NCBI RefSeq assembly: GCF_028769735.1
Contig: NC_088187.1
Coordinates: forward strand, 10,643,532 to 10,707,531
Direction of reading: 5' to 3'
DNA: 64,000 bases
Source of the DNA: Zonotrichia leucophrys gambelii
Lineage: Eukaryota; Chordata; Aves; Passeriformes; Passerellidae
A program made the translations under genes and the position numbers. Below, one piece after another: positions 22,571-33,316 of the stretch. The first letter of the stretch is position 1; the number at the start of each line of letters is the position of its first letter. Under the pieces are notes generated by a model. That model did not search any database and was not told where the DNA came from. It saw only the letters and a list, made by a program, of their open reading frames with translations.

Positions 22571-23784
22571 TCCCCACCCACAGAGGGAACAATTCCTTCC
22601 CAGTATCCAACTAAACCCACCCTCTTTTAGTTTAGAGCCCTTCTCCTTAAAATCCTTGGGAAGCTCCAACCCTTGCTGCGCCTCCTGCAGGATTTGCTCC
22701 GTTTTTAGAAGATTTGCTCAAGCAGAAGGCTGGAATCCTTAGGCTTGTGTTCCACGGGAACCTGGCCTTAGAGGGTTGGGATGGTTCCTCCTGACTTTTC
22801 TGTGTCCCAGGGAAATGCAGGTGGGAGGTAGGAGTGATAATGTTCCCATTCCAGCTCTGTGTTGAGCTCTGCTTCCACGCTGGGGCTGAGCACGTCACAC
22901 GTTGTTTCTCCAGCCAGGAAGCTCCATAATCCACTCCCCATCCTGCCAGGAATCTCATCCCAGTGTTCTGGGACCTCTGTCCTGTAAGAGCCTGACAAAA
23001 ATCAAGCAGAGGAAGCCAAGAGATCTCCAGCAGGTTCTAAAATTTGGGTATTTCCCCTAGCACACATGTCTCACATGTCACAGGACCCAGTCAATACAGT
23101 GGAATTACAGTCCTGGGGGGAAAAAAATTTGAAAAAAAAAAAAGAGGAGAGAGAGGGAAAAATTTGATTCCGAATTGGAGGGATTAATGGTCAAAAGAAT
23201 GTTCTTCTGGGAGTAATCTAAGTGTTATATTTACATTTGGCTTGGAATTATTTGCAGTGAGGAATTTCAAATGCAAATATTTTAAAAGCATAACATGTAG
23301 AGAGAGACACTGTGGGCACTTCTGTTTTCTCTGAAAAAAAATTTTAAAAAGAAAAAAATGGTTTTCTTGACTATTTTTTATTGGAATCTTAATGAGACCA
23401 TAATTACAGCAGGAAAAAAAAAGGAAAAAATGTAGCTCTTAAAGGTTTGCTGTGAGTGTATGCACAGGCCTTGGACTGCAAAGAGAAAAAAACCTCCATA
23501 TTTTTTAAAACTATTTATTTTCCAAAGTGGTGCATGGGAGGGAAAAAAATGACTGAGCTAAGTAAGTCTTGTCCATTTATGTGCTTAGTCTGTATTTTCT
23601 TTTTCTAAAAAAATATCTAGGAATAAATGTTGAGAGTGGGCCCGTTGTGTTTGCCTTGGCTCCCGCCTTTATCTTATTTTATTGTGTGACCCTTCCAAGG
23701 GGGGCTGGAGGAATTGCAGAATTTTCTGGGTTTCTTCTGCATCCACAGGAAAGGGAGCATGGGGAGCCTTCAGTAATTCCCTGT
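22571..23784. other. Noncoding stretch, no gene seen
   Basis: Single-copy, increasingly AT-rich to the right. Purine/A-rich runs occur at 23118-23165, 23335-23360 and 23412-23430. No recognisable gene. Confidence 0.5.
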
Positions 23785-23960
23785 GTTCCATGGAATTGTG
23801 GAATGGGTTGGGCGGAAAGGGATCTTAAATCTCCTTTCATTCCACACCTTCCGCTGTCCCAGATGGATCCAAGCCCCATCCAAGTGTTGTGGACACTCCC
23901 AGGGATGGGCATTCCACAAACTCTCTGGGAATCTGTGCCAGGGAAGAGTTTATTCCCAAA
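23785..23960 (-). mobile_element. CR1 LINE 3' end fragment, reverse orientation
   Basis: CCATGGAATTGTGGAATGGG, TTGGGCGGAAAGGGATCTTA, GATGGATCCAAGCCCCATCC, AAGTGTTGTGGACACTCCCA and GGGATGGGCATTCCACAAAC match the reverse complement of CR1 3' ends in order. It reaches further 5' in the element than most fragments here but still contains no reverse transcriptase. Confidence 0.8.
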
Positions 23961-24862
23961 ATCTGCTCCAAGAAGGCTCCAGCTGAGCCCAGGAGCCGGA
24001 ATCTGCAGCAGGATCACCTCAGGCCCAAAGGTTCCATTTCACCTGGATCCTTTTGGGGTCCTCTCCACTATCCCTGTTCCCCCCTGAGCTTCCCACATTC
24101 TCTAAATCAGGGTTTGATGTCTGCACTTCCTGCATGGGACATTTCAAGATCTCTTTTTAAATCTCTTTTCATTTTGCCTCTTTTCATTCACTTTTATTAA
24201 TCCTTCATTCATTTTCTTTGCCCTCAATTTTGCTCACGTTTTTCCCACGTCTTTCTTTCACCTCTGTTTCTCTCACTCCTCTCTCACAGATGGAGCAAAC
24301 TTGTTAAAATAAAGTGTCTTTTCTTTTCCCCAAGGAAGAAAGTGTCCATTTCATAGCCCACATGCCCCTCAGAGCTGGTGGAGAGGCAGAGCAGGGCAGG
24401 CACTTTCTGTGATTCAAACCTTCTGGGTATTGGCAGGAGAATAAACCTTGTGTCTGACATAAGAGGACATCAGGAAAACCAACCTGAAGCTTTTGGAAAG
24501 CATCCACGGGGCTGTCAGTCAGGAGGAGATAAACTTCACATGAAATTGGACCTTCTGAAGTCATTAGCTCCCCACTCACTGCTGCCAGAGCTGCTGGAGG
24601 AGAGCAACGAGAGGCAGCCAAAGAGAACAGAAAACAAACGCGAATGGCAACGTGTCCCCGAAGGAAGCGCCCGGCACAAATGTGGGAATGCTCAGGAAAA
24701 CTGCTCTCCAAAGGCTCAGCAGGAGCAGGATTGATCCACAGGAGGACTGGGCTGCCTGAATAACCCAAACCCAAGTTTAGAGTGTGCGCAGGCAGAGGGG
24801 TGCAGCTCTGAGCAAAGGGAACACAAAATCTGATTTATCACCTCTGGGAAGATCTGCTGGTT
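23961..24862. other. Noncoding stretch, no gene seen
   Basis: Single-copy sequence with a T/C-rich section at about 24140-24290 (TCTCTTTTCATTTTGCCTC type). No gene or array. Confidence 0.5.
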
Positions 24863-25247
24863 TGGGACAGTGTTCACAGGGGTTCTTGGATGAGGGAAGG
24901 GACGAAGGATCTGACTCCATGTTTCAGAAGGCTGATTTGTTATTTTATGATATATATTACATTAAAACTATACTAAAAGAATAGAAGAAAGGATTTCGTC
25001 AGAAGGCTGGCTAAGAATAGAAAAAGAAAGAATGATAACAAAGGTTTGTGGCTCAGAGAGAGAGTCCAAGCCAGCTGACTGTGATTGGCCATTAATTAGA
25101 AACAACCACATGAGAACAATCACAGATGCACCTGTTGCATTCCACAGCAGCAGATAACCATTGTTTCCATTTTGTTCCTGAGGCCTCCCAGCTTCTCAGG
25201 AGGAAAAGCCCTAAGGAAAGGATTTTTCATTAAAGATGTCTGTGACA
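24863..25247 (-). mobile_element. Solo LTR of an endogenous retrovirus, 385 bp, with 6-bp target-site duplication
   Basis: On the minus strand the element begins TGTCACAGACATCTTTAATG and ends CCTGTGAACACTGTCCCA, so it has TG...CA ends. The hexamer CTGGTT lies immediately outside both ends (24857-24862 and 25248-25253), a direct target-site duplication. A 6-bp duplication is usual for the betaretrovirus-like (ERVK) class. Internal hallmarks on the minus strand are a CCAAT motif (GGCCAATCAC, about 25081-25090) and AT-rich TATA-like DNA near 24945-24965. There is no adjacent gag, pol or env and no second LTR, so it is a solo LTR left by recombination. I recognise the sequence as a common songbird LTR but cannot name the subfamily. 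Confidence 0.9.
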
Positions 25248-25253
25248 CTGGTT

Positions 25254-27164
25254 AAGGACACTGCGGCCAAACCCTGTGGGTCACATCCAGCAAACACCCA
25301 ACTCCTGCTGCTGCCACTGGCACAACATTTCACCCACGTTTGGAAGGGATTTGGAATTTTCCAGTTCTGGAAGCTGCTGCAAAATTGCAGAACATCCTGT
25401 GAGTGAAGAGGCTGAGCAAAACCCCCTCAGGCTCTCAAATGAGGGATTCAGTGCCACAAATACCTGTGATTTCCTCTCAATCCCTTTGGCTGGGATCCCC
25501 CCATCCCATTGCTGCCCTAATTGGTGAAGAGGCTCCAGGAAATGGCAAAGCCACATCCTGGAGCTGCCCTGGTGTCACCAGGAGGAGTCCCAAAATCAGC
25601 ATTAATGCAGCCCAGGTGTTCCAGAGGCGCCTGAGCTCGCACAGGTCCTGGCAAGACAATTCCTGGCAGTGCAATCCTCAATTATCTCCAAACTCCAGCT
25701 GCAGCAGAGCTGGAAATCCTCTCCAACACAACAAATGCCCTTCCCTCAGGTTTGCCCACTCCCTCGAGGCTCCCGAGGACCTTTGGAGCGTTGCTCGCTC
25801 CAATTCACGTTTCTCACTTGAATTACACAAGGAGCAGGGATAAATCTTGTCAAATCCAATGTGGATCCATGGGAAGGATGGGAATTTGTTGAAGATTCAG
25901 CATTTCTGACCTGCTGGCTTGCTGTGGGGTTGGATTTTCCCTTTTCTTTCTCCTCTCCTCTTATCACAGCATTTGCAAATAAAAAATGCAACACCAGGGA
26001 GCTGTGTGGGGACAGCTGTGGGCACACCTGTGCCCCGTGAACTTTTATCCTCCCTGCTCCCTTTCAACAGGTGTTTTATGCCTTGTTTTCAACAGATCCT
26101 GCCCTGAATTTGTTATTGCCCCGAGTAATTTCATTTTTAAGGGCTGCCTGACAGGACAGGCTTTTCTTCTGATGGAAGCACTCAGGAAAGCTCCTTGTGA
26201 AGGGGGGGAAAAAGGGGAAGAATGACAGCAGAGGCTGTTCCAGGGTGTCTCCAGTGTTTCTGTGTCTGTTCATGGAGGGAAAAACTCAGGAGCTCCTGGG
26301 GGTGATGCTCAGCACCATTCCCTGGCTTGCCAGTGTTGGGAAGGTCCATTCTGTAATTCCAAATGTTCACCCAAAACCAAACAGCACCAGCAGGAAATGA
26401 AGGCAGAAATGCTGAAAAATTAAATCACCTTTAACGATGGATCATGTTTTAGCATAAGGTAAAATTTCCAGGAAAACTCTGGGCCCGGTGCCATTCCCAA
26501 CCCCAATCCCTCTCCCAGAAATGAGCAGGGACACACAAATATTCCTTCTCTGTCTCTGACCCTTTCCATGGGATTCCATTTGCTGCATTGCTTCACACTA
26601 AAAACTGATTTCTGTCTGTGAGGGTGGCCCAACGATCCCAAGTGGAAAGAGGATGATGATGGATTGTTTGATTGAGGAAGAGGAGGGACAAGGGCCCTGC
26701 TTTGCTCTGCTCAGGCTGGCTTTGCTCTGTGATCCTCCAAATAAACCCTCACTGTGTAATATCTCCCCAAGCCATTGTATCTTTCTAATAATTCCATTTA
26801 TTGCCCTGTTTGTTTTCATTTATGGTTTAACACACCAGCTGGCAATTAGGCCCTAATTTCGCTGTTATGCAAAGTAGCTGTGTTTATTTTTATAACACGG
26901 GCTGCAGCGTGAGCTGGATTTGTTTTTAATTGTGAAATACCCCCTAATGATGATCCAAGTGTCACAGCTGGGAGTGGCTGGGAATGGCTGGGAATGCTGC
27001 TCAGCTTGGCCAAGGAAGGTGCAAAAAACTGGAGAGGTTTCAACCATCAAATTCCCACTCCACATCCAGAATGCTCAGGATTCCTCCTGGATCCAGCTGG
27101 GATTCCACTTTTCCACTTTCCTGCAGCCCTGATTTGCTCCTGAGGGGCAGCTCTGGCCCTCTGG
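25254..27164. other. Noncoding stretch, no gene seen
   Basis: Single-copy DNA. The interval 26735-26960 is AT-balanced and holds several transcription-factor-like words (ATTTATGGTTTAACACACCA, CTGGCAATTAGGCCC, ATGCAAAG), making it a candidate conserved noncoding element, on composition alone. No coding region seen. Confidence 0.45.
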
Positions 27165-27390
27165 GACAGGGACAGGACCCAGGGAATGGCTGGGATGGAT
27201 TTTGGGAAAGGGTGCTGGGCACTGCCCAGGCCCCCAGGGAATGGCACATTCCCAAGGCTGCCAGAGCTCCAGGAGGGTTTGGACACCACTCCCAGGGTGG
27301 GATTTTGGGGTGTCTGAGCAGGAGTTGGGCTGGGTGACCCCTGTGGGTCCCTTTCCCACTGTGATTCCCATCCCTCTCCCTGATATCTCT
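27165..27390 (+). mobile_element. CR1 LINE 3' end fragment, forward orientation
   Basis: The phrases CTCCAGGAGGGTTTGGACAC, CACTCCCAGGGTGGGATTTT, GGGGTGTCTGAGCAGGAGTT, GGGCTGGGTGACCCCTGTGG and GTCCCTTTCCCACTGTGATT are in CR1 3'-end order. This is a different CR1 subtype from the GGTGTCCCTGCCCATGG copies, closer to the fragment at 2425-2535. Confidence 0.8.
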
Positions 27391-27940
27391 CATTTTGCCC
27401 TTTTTTCCCCACATTTTTGATTCCAAGAGGGATGTGTGCCCTTATTTCCCGGAATCAAGGGTGAGATTCCCTCAGGAGGTGCCTGGTGCTGTCCCACCTG
27501 AGCCCCACACGTGTGGGGACACAGCCTGGGCTCTGTGGCCACCAGGGCTTTGCAGAGGGTGTGACCCACAATGGCCCCAAATGTTCCAATCTGCGCTGGC
27601 TGGGCCTGCAAAACAAGAATTGTCATCAATCACGGGATGGAGAGAGCACAACCACAACTGCCTCTCTTCCCAGAGCTGTCCTCACCCGCTGGGCCTGTCC
27701 CAAACCAGGGCTTATCTCCGCAGGCTGGGACCAAGGGGACGTGTGAGTTCAGCTTTTGGCACAGCCGGGGCCTCCTGAGGGAGCTCAGAGCGTTTCCTGT
27801 GCCTGGGATCTGCTCCTGCACGGCCTCTCCTCCCCTTCCCTTCCCATCTGCTGGAATTGTCCTCTCCTTGGCAAAACACCGCGTCCCAGTGCTGCCAGGG
27901 CCTGCTTTTGGGGGGATTGGGTGCTGCAGCCACCTGGAAT
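27391..27940. other. Noncoding stretch, no gene seen
   Basis: Moderately GC-rich single-copy DNA. Several overlapping open frames exist in all phases, as expected for GC-rich noncoding sequence. None has a recognisable domain. Confidence 0.5.
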
Positions 27941-28582
27941 TGAAGGCAGTGAGAGTTTAGGAAATGGGATTTTAGGTAGTGAGAATTTAGGCAGTGAGAA
28001 TTTAGGAAGAGGGATTTTAGCCAGTAGATTTTAGGTAAAAAAATTTAGGCAGTGGGATTTTAGACAGTGAGAATTTAGGAACAGGGACTTTAGGCAGTGG
28101 GATTTTGGGAAGTAGATTTTAGGCAGTGAGAATTTAGTCAGTGACATTTTAAGCAGTAAGATTTTAAGCAGTGAGATTTTAGGCTTTAGGATTTTAGGCA
28201 GTGAGAGTTTAGGCTTTTGGGATTTTAGATTTTTGGCAGTGGAATTTTAGGCAGTGGATTTTAGGCACTGAGAATTTAGGAAGAGGAACTTTAAGCAGTG
28301 GGATTTTAGGCAGTGGGACTTTAGTCAGTGGATTTTAGGCAAAAAATTTTAGGCAGTGAGAGTTTAGGCTTTGGGATTTTAGACAGCAAGAGTTTAGGCA
28401 CTGTGATTTTAGGCAGTGAGAATTTAGTAAGTTGGACTTTAGACAGTGAGATTTTAGGCAGTGGGATTTTAGGTAGTGAGAATTTAGGCTGTGGGGTTTT
28501 AGGCAGTGGTATTTAGGGAGCGGATTTTAGGCAATGATATTTTAGGCAGTGGGATTTTAGGCAGTGAGATTTTAGGCAGATT
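27941..28582. repeat. Minisatellite of about 15-bp units, roughly 40 degenerate copies
   Basis: The unit GATTTTAGGCAGTGG alternates irregularly with GAATTTAGGCAGTGA. Variants replace GCAGT with AAGAG, CTTTG or AAAAA. The array is highly degenerate yet retains the TTTAGG core across 640 bases. TTTAGG resembles the plant telomere word only by chance; the unit is not telomeric. Confidence 0.9.
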
Positions 28583-28849
28583 TTTCCCCGGCTCCAGATT
28601 AAATCAGGTCTAAAATGCTCAGAGTGCAGCCTCTGAGGGCTCTGCTGTCTCTTCCCCAGGCCCATGTGCCAAACAATCCCGGGCTGGTTATTTTTATCTC
28701 ATTCATTGGGAAAACGATACACCAAGGTTGTTGTTCCCTTCGTGTGAGCACTGATGGAAACCCAGGGTCCTGCCTGCTTCCCACTGCTCCGTCTGGGAAC
28801 AAAAACCAGCAGGGAAAGAGAAAGGAGCTTCCAGGAGCACAGAATTGAG
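28583..28849. other. Short noncoding stretch, no gene seen
   Basis: About 270 bases of single-copy DNA between two repeat tracts; nothing further recognised. Confidence 0.45.
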
Positions 28850-29010
28850 CAAAAATAACCAATATATGAACAAAAATAACCAATATATGAAAAAATAAGT
28901 AACTTTTTTTCAGAAAAAAAATATTGGATTTCCAGAAAAATAAATTGGATTTTCAAAAAAAAAAAAAAAATTGGATTTCCAGAAGAAAAAATAAAATTGG
29001 ATTTCCAGAA
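28850..29010. repeat. A-rich short tandem repeats
   Basis: Two copies of CAAAAATAACCAATATATGA (28850-28892) are followed by about four copies of TTGGATTTCCAGAAAAAA with A-runs of different length (28924-29006). The A-runs are the variable part. Confidence 0.8.
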
Positions 29011-29354
29011 AAGAAATGCAGGCCTTTGGTGCTGTTTGCTTGCCCTGGTGCTTTATTTGAAGGAGTCTCAGTCCCTGCTGGCCCTGCCTGGAGCCCAGTG
29101 TGAACGAACACACACGCACACAAAAATGCAGACAGCAAGAAGAAGTCATTCCACAGTCTAGCCTTGTTAAAGAATACAGGCACTTTCCAGCAGCAAACCT
29201 TCCCCCCTCAGCCTCTCCAGCCAGAGGAATTTCTTTCACCTCCTCAGAAGCTGCTTATTAAAGCTGGGCTGGTGCTGGTTCCCAGGTATTAGAACAGCAG
29301 CAAGGCTTAACTAATCTCTGCTTTTACTGCTGTCATTAAACCGTGCACTTGCCA
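29011..29354. other. Noncoding stretch, no gene seen
   Basis: Single-copy DNA with a short CACACACGCACACA run near 29108-29121. No gene. Confidence 0.45.
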
Positions 29355-29512
29355 GTAAAAAGGTAACACTTTAAATTAAGGCCCCGTTTCTAAATGCTGT
29401 ATTAATATTTATGAAATGATTACTGCATGCAGCCACATTCTTGCAGGACTTATTAGAAGGTGGGTTATAAAACTCGATTGTAATAAAGCCTTAATGGCTC
29501 TGCTCTGGTGAG
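29355..29512. mobile_element. Possible ancient non-autonomous DNA transposon or conserved noncoding element
   Basis: The block begins AAAAGGTAACACTTTAAATT and continues AAGGCCCCGTTTCTAAATGC, TGTATTAATATTTATGAAAT, GACTTATTAGAAGG and TTATAAAACTCGATTGTAAT. GGTAACACTTTA-type ends followed by AAGGC and TTTATAAATG-like words are typical of old hAT-like non-autonomous elements in vertebrates, some of which are conserved. I infer the relationship from memory of that motif; no terminal inverted repeat is complete here. Confidence 0.35.
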
Positions 29513-29863
29513 CTGCAAGATTTGCAACCCTACCTGCAGGGTTGTCTTCTCAAACTGAGAGGAAAATGCTCTTCCCTGCCCTAAAATCCTCAAAAGTTTT
29601 GCGTCTTTGTGGTTGTTGGTTCTTCTGCTCAGCCGTCTATGAGGTGAGGTGGGATTTTATCACTGGGGTGTTTTTCCTGCTCTCCAGGTGCTGTGGAAAT
29701 GTTTGGGATCTCCTTTGAAACTCCTAAATCCTCTCTGCTACCCCACACACACACCTGGGCTGGCGCAGGGCTCTGAGAGCAGACCTTGGTGTTTGGTAAT
29801 TAAATCTTTGATGTTTTGGCAACTCAGTCCTGCCCTCAGCTCGGTGACAGCTCCTTCCAATGA
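29513..29863. other. Noncoding stretch, no gene seen
   Basis: About 350 bases of single-copy DNA directly left of the first LTR-like element. No gene. Confidence 0.45.
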
Positions 29864-30330
29864 TGCCTTGAGCAGGCTGAGCTGGAGCAGAGGCTGGGCA
29901 GAGTTACAGAATAAAGCTGGGATTTATTCAAAGCATCTCCTCCATGGATCCACCTTGGGCAGCACAAGAGCCCAGCCAGGGCTGCACCCAAGATGAACCA
30001 AAATGGTCACAAAATGAACCAAAATGGTCCCAAAATGCACGGCCGGGCACGGGGTCTCTCCCTGGGATCAGTTCTGCTCCATTTGCACCTTGCAGTTCAT
30101 TGTCCCATTCCAGCTTTAGCCCATCCAGTCCCACCCTGCTTGTTTTTCTCTCTCCAGCCCACGGGGTTTGTGCTCCTGGGCTGAGATTTGGATCATTTGT
30201 CCTTGGTGCCCAGCTGGAGCAGGAATTGTTTTGTCTCCCTGCTCTGTGCACAGAGCTCAGCATCCCCTGGTGTGAGCCCAGCCCCACTCACTAAAGCAGA
30301 ACCTGAAACAGAAAAGCCAAACCTGAGGCA
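29864..30330 (-). mobile_element. LTR-like interspersed repeat, short copy
   Basis: Nearly identical to the outer parts of 33317-34398. Shared landmarks are GGCTGAGCTGGAGCAGAGGC, AGAATAAAGCTGGGATTTAT, CCTTGGGCAGCACAAGAGCC, CACGGCCGGGCACGGGGTCT, TTTGGATCATTTGTCCTTGG and AGCATCCCCTGGTGTGAGCC. The ends are TGCCTT and AGGCA, compatible with TG...CA LTR ends. I recognise the family as an abundant songbird LTR, probably minus strand. Only about two of the GAACCAAAATGGTCACAAAAT units are present (29996-30036). No convincing target-site duplication was found. Confidence 0.65.
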
Positions 30331-31610
30331 TCACTGATGTCACTCTGTCCCTCTGTCCAGGGCATTTTGGCATCAGTTTGGAGACCCCACGTGATCTGGA
30401 GCTTCACTGGGTTTGGAGGTCAGTGCCCAAAAAGTCAGATTCTCATCCCCACAATGATGAATTAGATCCAGAGGAGAGCAATGGATGTTCAGTGAGCAAC
30501 AGGAAATGACTTCAACAGATGATTTTCATCATCAAGGAACATCTCACAGTGCCAAGGTTCTCATTTTTAGGTGCTTTTTTGTTACTCAGGACACTCAACT
30601 CTTTCACCTGAGCTGTCATTTTCAACTTGCAGTGTTTTGGAATAAATAATCTTTGACTATTCCATCCCAAAGCATTTTGCAAGAGGTTGTACCCAAGGTG
30701 AGCATTTGCAGCAGAACTTTTGGGTTATTTTAGCTCTTTTTTTTCTTTCTTTTCTCTAGTTTGAGCCTGGTGTTGCCACCTCCTGCCTTCCCCTGTGCTC
30801 CTGGAAGGGCACATGTGAGGTCCAAAACGTGCAAAACCTGAATGTCTATAAAATATTCTGCACCATGAATAGCTCAGTGTAAGGCAGTGGCACTTCTCCT
30901 GCAGGAAAATATCCCCATGCAGAAGTGTTTGACAGTTTAAACATCGGTGATTAACCTCTTCTAATTAAAGCTAGGAAAATAAAATAAAATAAAAAAAAAT
31001 AACCAAAAATCAGCAAAGCTTGCAGAGAGCAGAAAAACCAGGATAAATTCATGGAGCAAAAAAAGGCATTTCCATGAAAACAAAAGGCAACGCTGCACGC
31101 CGAGCGTGGAACATCCTGAAGGGCCAAAATGCAGAGAGGTTGAGCTCAAAGTGACCTCACCTAAAGCTGCCCCAGTCACGTAGCAACGTTTGTTATGGGC
31201 AACAACAGAACCCAAAATGACACAATAAAAAAAGAATTATCTGCGATTAGAACTGAACTCCTGAAACGTCTCCAGCTGGAGCCGAAATTTGGGAGGGAGG
31301 GGGGAGAGAGGAGTTTATTATTTCAGTAGCAGCAGCGCAAATCCCCTCTGGGTGCTCTGCAAACCACCCCGTGCTCTTTGAACCCAGCCCCCTCATTGAC
31401 ATGGTAATGGGCTTTGTTGAATTCAAAGACGATTACATCAGAAATGTGTGGCCTCTTGTGGCTTTTCCGAGGCTTATAAAGCACACAAATTATATGAAAA
31501 TATTGGGTTGAAAAATTAGTAAGCCATAGGAGTTTGTGTTGTTTTAGCCACGCTTTACTGCAGGGAAGGAAAACTCTGGCTCCTCCAGACCTTTGCCCAG
31601 GCTTTCAAAG
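30331..31610. other. Noncoding stretch, no gene seen
   Basis: Single-copy DNA with an (AAAAT)n-like run at 30973-31004. The interval 31390-31535 is repeat-free and AT-balanced (GACATGGTAATGGGCTTTGT, GGCTTATAAAGCACACAAAT) and could be a conserved noncoding element. No coding region. Confidence 0.45.
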
Positions 31611-32300
31611 CTACTTTCTTTATTGTTTTGCTTTTCTGGTGGGCTCACTTTGGATACACAGCCTGGATTTTTAAAGGACTTTCACACTGGAGCCACCTTC
31701 TCAACAAGAAATGTGTGAAGAGCAGATATCGGTTCTCTGAGCTGCTCCAGTTCAGTTTTAACCAGGGAAAGTTTTAACCAGAAAGTTTTAACCAGAAAGT
31801 TCTGCCCCACAGTTTTGGTGATCTGAACCATCCAGAGGTGGATGGTTCACATCACCAAATTATGGATTCCTGCAAATGCAATTGTAAAATGTGGTTGGGA
31901 ATGATTTGTAAATTATCTTCTATGTCAGGTTCATAGATTTGATAACACCACCTCAAGTGCAACAGATAAGTGAAAAGTTCCTTCCAGCCCCTACAAATCA
32001 AAATTAAATCAAAACTAAATCCCAGCTCACCCCCAGTTATTACTTTCTTTATTGTTTTTCCTTTCTGGTGGGCTCACTTTGGATACACAGCCTGGATTTT
32101 TAAAGGACTTTCACACTGGAGCCACCTTCTCAACAAGAAATGTGTGAAGAGCAGATCCAGTTCTCTGAGCTGCTCCAGCTCAGTTTTAACCAGAGAGTTT
32201 TGCTCCACAACTTTTGATGATGTGAACCATCCATAGACATCAGTGTCCTTATGGACTCCTGCAAATGCAATTGGAAAACGTGGTTGGGAATTATTAAAAT
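31611..32300. repeat. Local tandem duplication, two copies offset by about 430 bp
   Basis: TACTTTCTTTATTGTTTTGC starts copy 1 (about 31611-31917); TACTTTCTTTATTGTTTTTC starts copy 2 (about 32041-32300). Both continue through GGTGGGCTCACTTTGGATAC, AAAGGACTTTCACACTGGAG, TCTCAACAAGAAATGTGTGA and TCCTGCAAATGCAATTG. Copy 1 contains extra GAAAGTTTTAACCA subrepeats and a hairpin that copy 2 lacks. Confidence 0.9.
31814..31859. other. 21-bp near-perfect inverted repeat with 4-base loop
   Basis: The arms 31814-31834 and 31839-31859 are reverse complements with a single mismatch and are separated by GAGG. The left arm (GATCTGAACCATCCA) has a counterpart in the second tandem copy near 32216-32234, but the right arm does not, so the right arm appears to be a local templated insertion. 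Confidence 0.8.
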
Positions 32301-32345
32301 TATTATAATTATTATAATTATTTTTAGTCCAAATCTAACGACATC
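32301..32345. repeat. Short ATT-rich repeat
   Basis: TATTATAATTATTATAATTA repeats lead into the adjoining pentamer palindrome. Confidence 0.6.
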
Positions 32346-32450
32346 ATATAATATAATATAATATAATATAATATAATATTATATTATATTATATTATATT
32401 ATATTATATTATATTATATTATATTATATTATATTATATTATATTATAAA
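32346..32450. repeat. Palindromic AT pentamer: (ATATA)n then (TATTA)n
   Basis: About 34 bases of TATAA repeats run into about 70 bases of TATTA repeats, the reverse complement of the same pentamer. The switch is near 32379. The resulting AT-only inverted repeat has a perfect stem of roughly 30 bp or more and no spacer. Confidence 0.9.
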
Positions 32451-33316
32451 ATGTTATTATCTAATAATAATAATATAATGTTATAATCCTACAATAATTG
32501 TCTCTGTTTTTCCAGAGCCAATTATTGCAGGATTAGTACACAGCATCTCCCCCTGTGTGTGTGTGTAGATGCATAAATAAGGAACTGGGAATCAAATAAA
32601 AGAAATTGGATTTTTTTTCCTGTCCTTTTTATTTTTATTTTATTTTTTTGTCTCTGTCCCCTTCCAGCCTTTCACATTCAGATAAAAAACTCCTGGAAGG
32701 AAAAGCCTTGGAGAGAAGCAATGGGAGAAAAGTTTGCAAAGGGCAAAATCAGTGGGACCCTGCAGAACAAACATGTGTAAAGGCTTTGTTTCACAGTGGA
32801 TGAATGCAAAAGCCTGTTGGGGATAATTTTTAGGCTTTGCCTATTTTGAAAGGGTTGAGGATCAGGAGTAAAGTGAGAAAACAATTCTCTGTAGGAAGCT
32901 GTAGCAGACTAAATGGAGCTTGTTGTTGTTGGCAGGGCCCGCGATGCTGAGGGCAGCAGCGTCGTTACTGGAGCTGGAGGCAGCAGAGGTTTAAATAAAT
33001 AAGGAGAGATCCCTGAAGCGAGATAAAACCGAGATAAAACCGGGATCTCACTGTGCTGGGCCCTGCCGTGCTCCGGGCACGGAGGGTGTGAGCAAAGGGA
33101 GATGGATGGGGCTGATCACAGGGCTCAGCTCCTGCTCCTGCTCGGGGCGTTGGGAATCAAGGACAGAATTCCCCAGGAATGGGGAGTTTATCTGCTCATC
33201 TGCACAGCCAGGCATTGCCCCAGCAGGGAAATGGGGAATGGCAGAGCCAGGGAGCTCCTGGGCTCTGCTCAGAGCCCAGCACACAGCTCAGGGATCTTTG
33301 CTTTGGCTGCCAGGGA
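32451..33316. other. Noncoding stretch, no gene seen
   Basis: Single-copy DNA. There is a (TG)n run at 32556-32566 and a T-rich tract at 32609-32652. The segment 33000-33300 is more GC-rich, with no supportable gene. Confidence 0.5.

Noticed and set aside
24863..25247. Complete endogenous retrovirus
   Set aside because: Only one LTR is present, with its target-site duplication directly outside both ends; no internal retroviral sequence, so it is a solo LTR.
27941..28582. Telomere-like interstitial repeat because of recurrent TTTAGG
   Set aside because: The unit is GATTTTAGGCAGTGG of about 15 bases, not TTAGGG; no run of telomeric hexamers is present.
29861..30339. TGATG direct repeat at both ends of the short LTR-like copy as a target-site duplication
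   Set aside because: It requires shifting the element ends inward from the TG...CA positions, and the long copy has no matching duplication. Probably chance.
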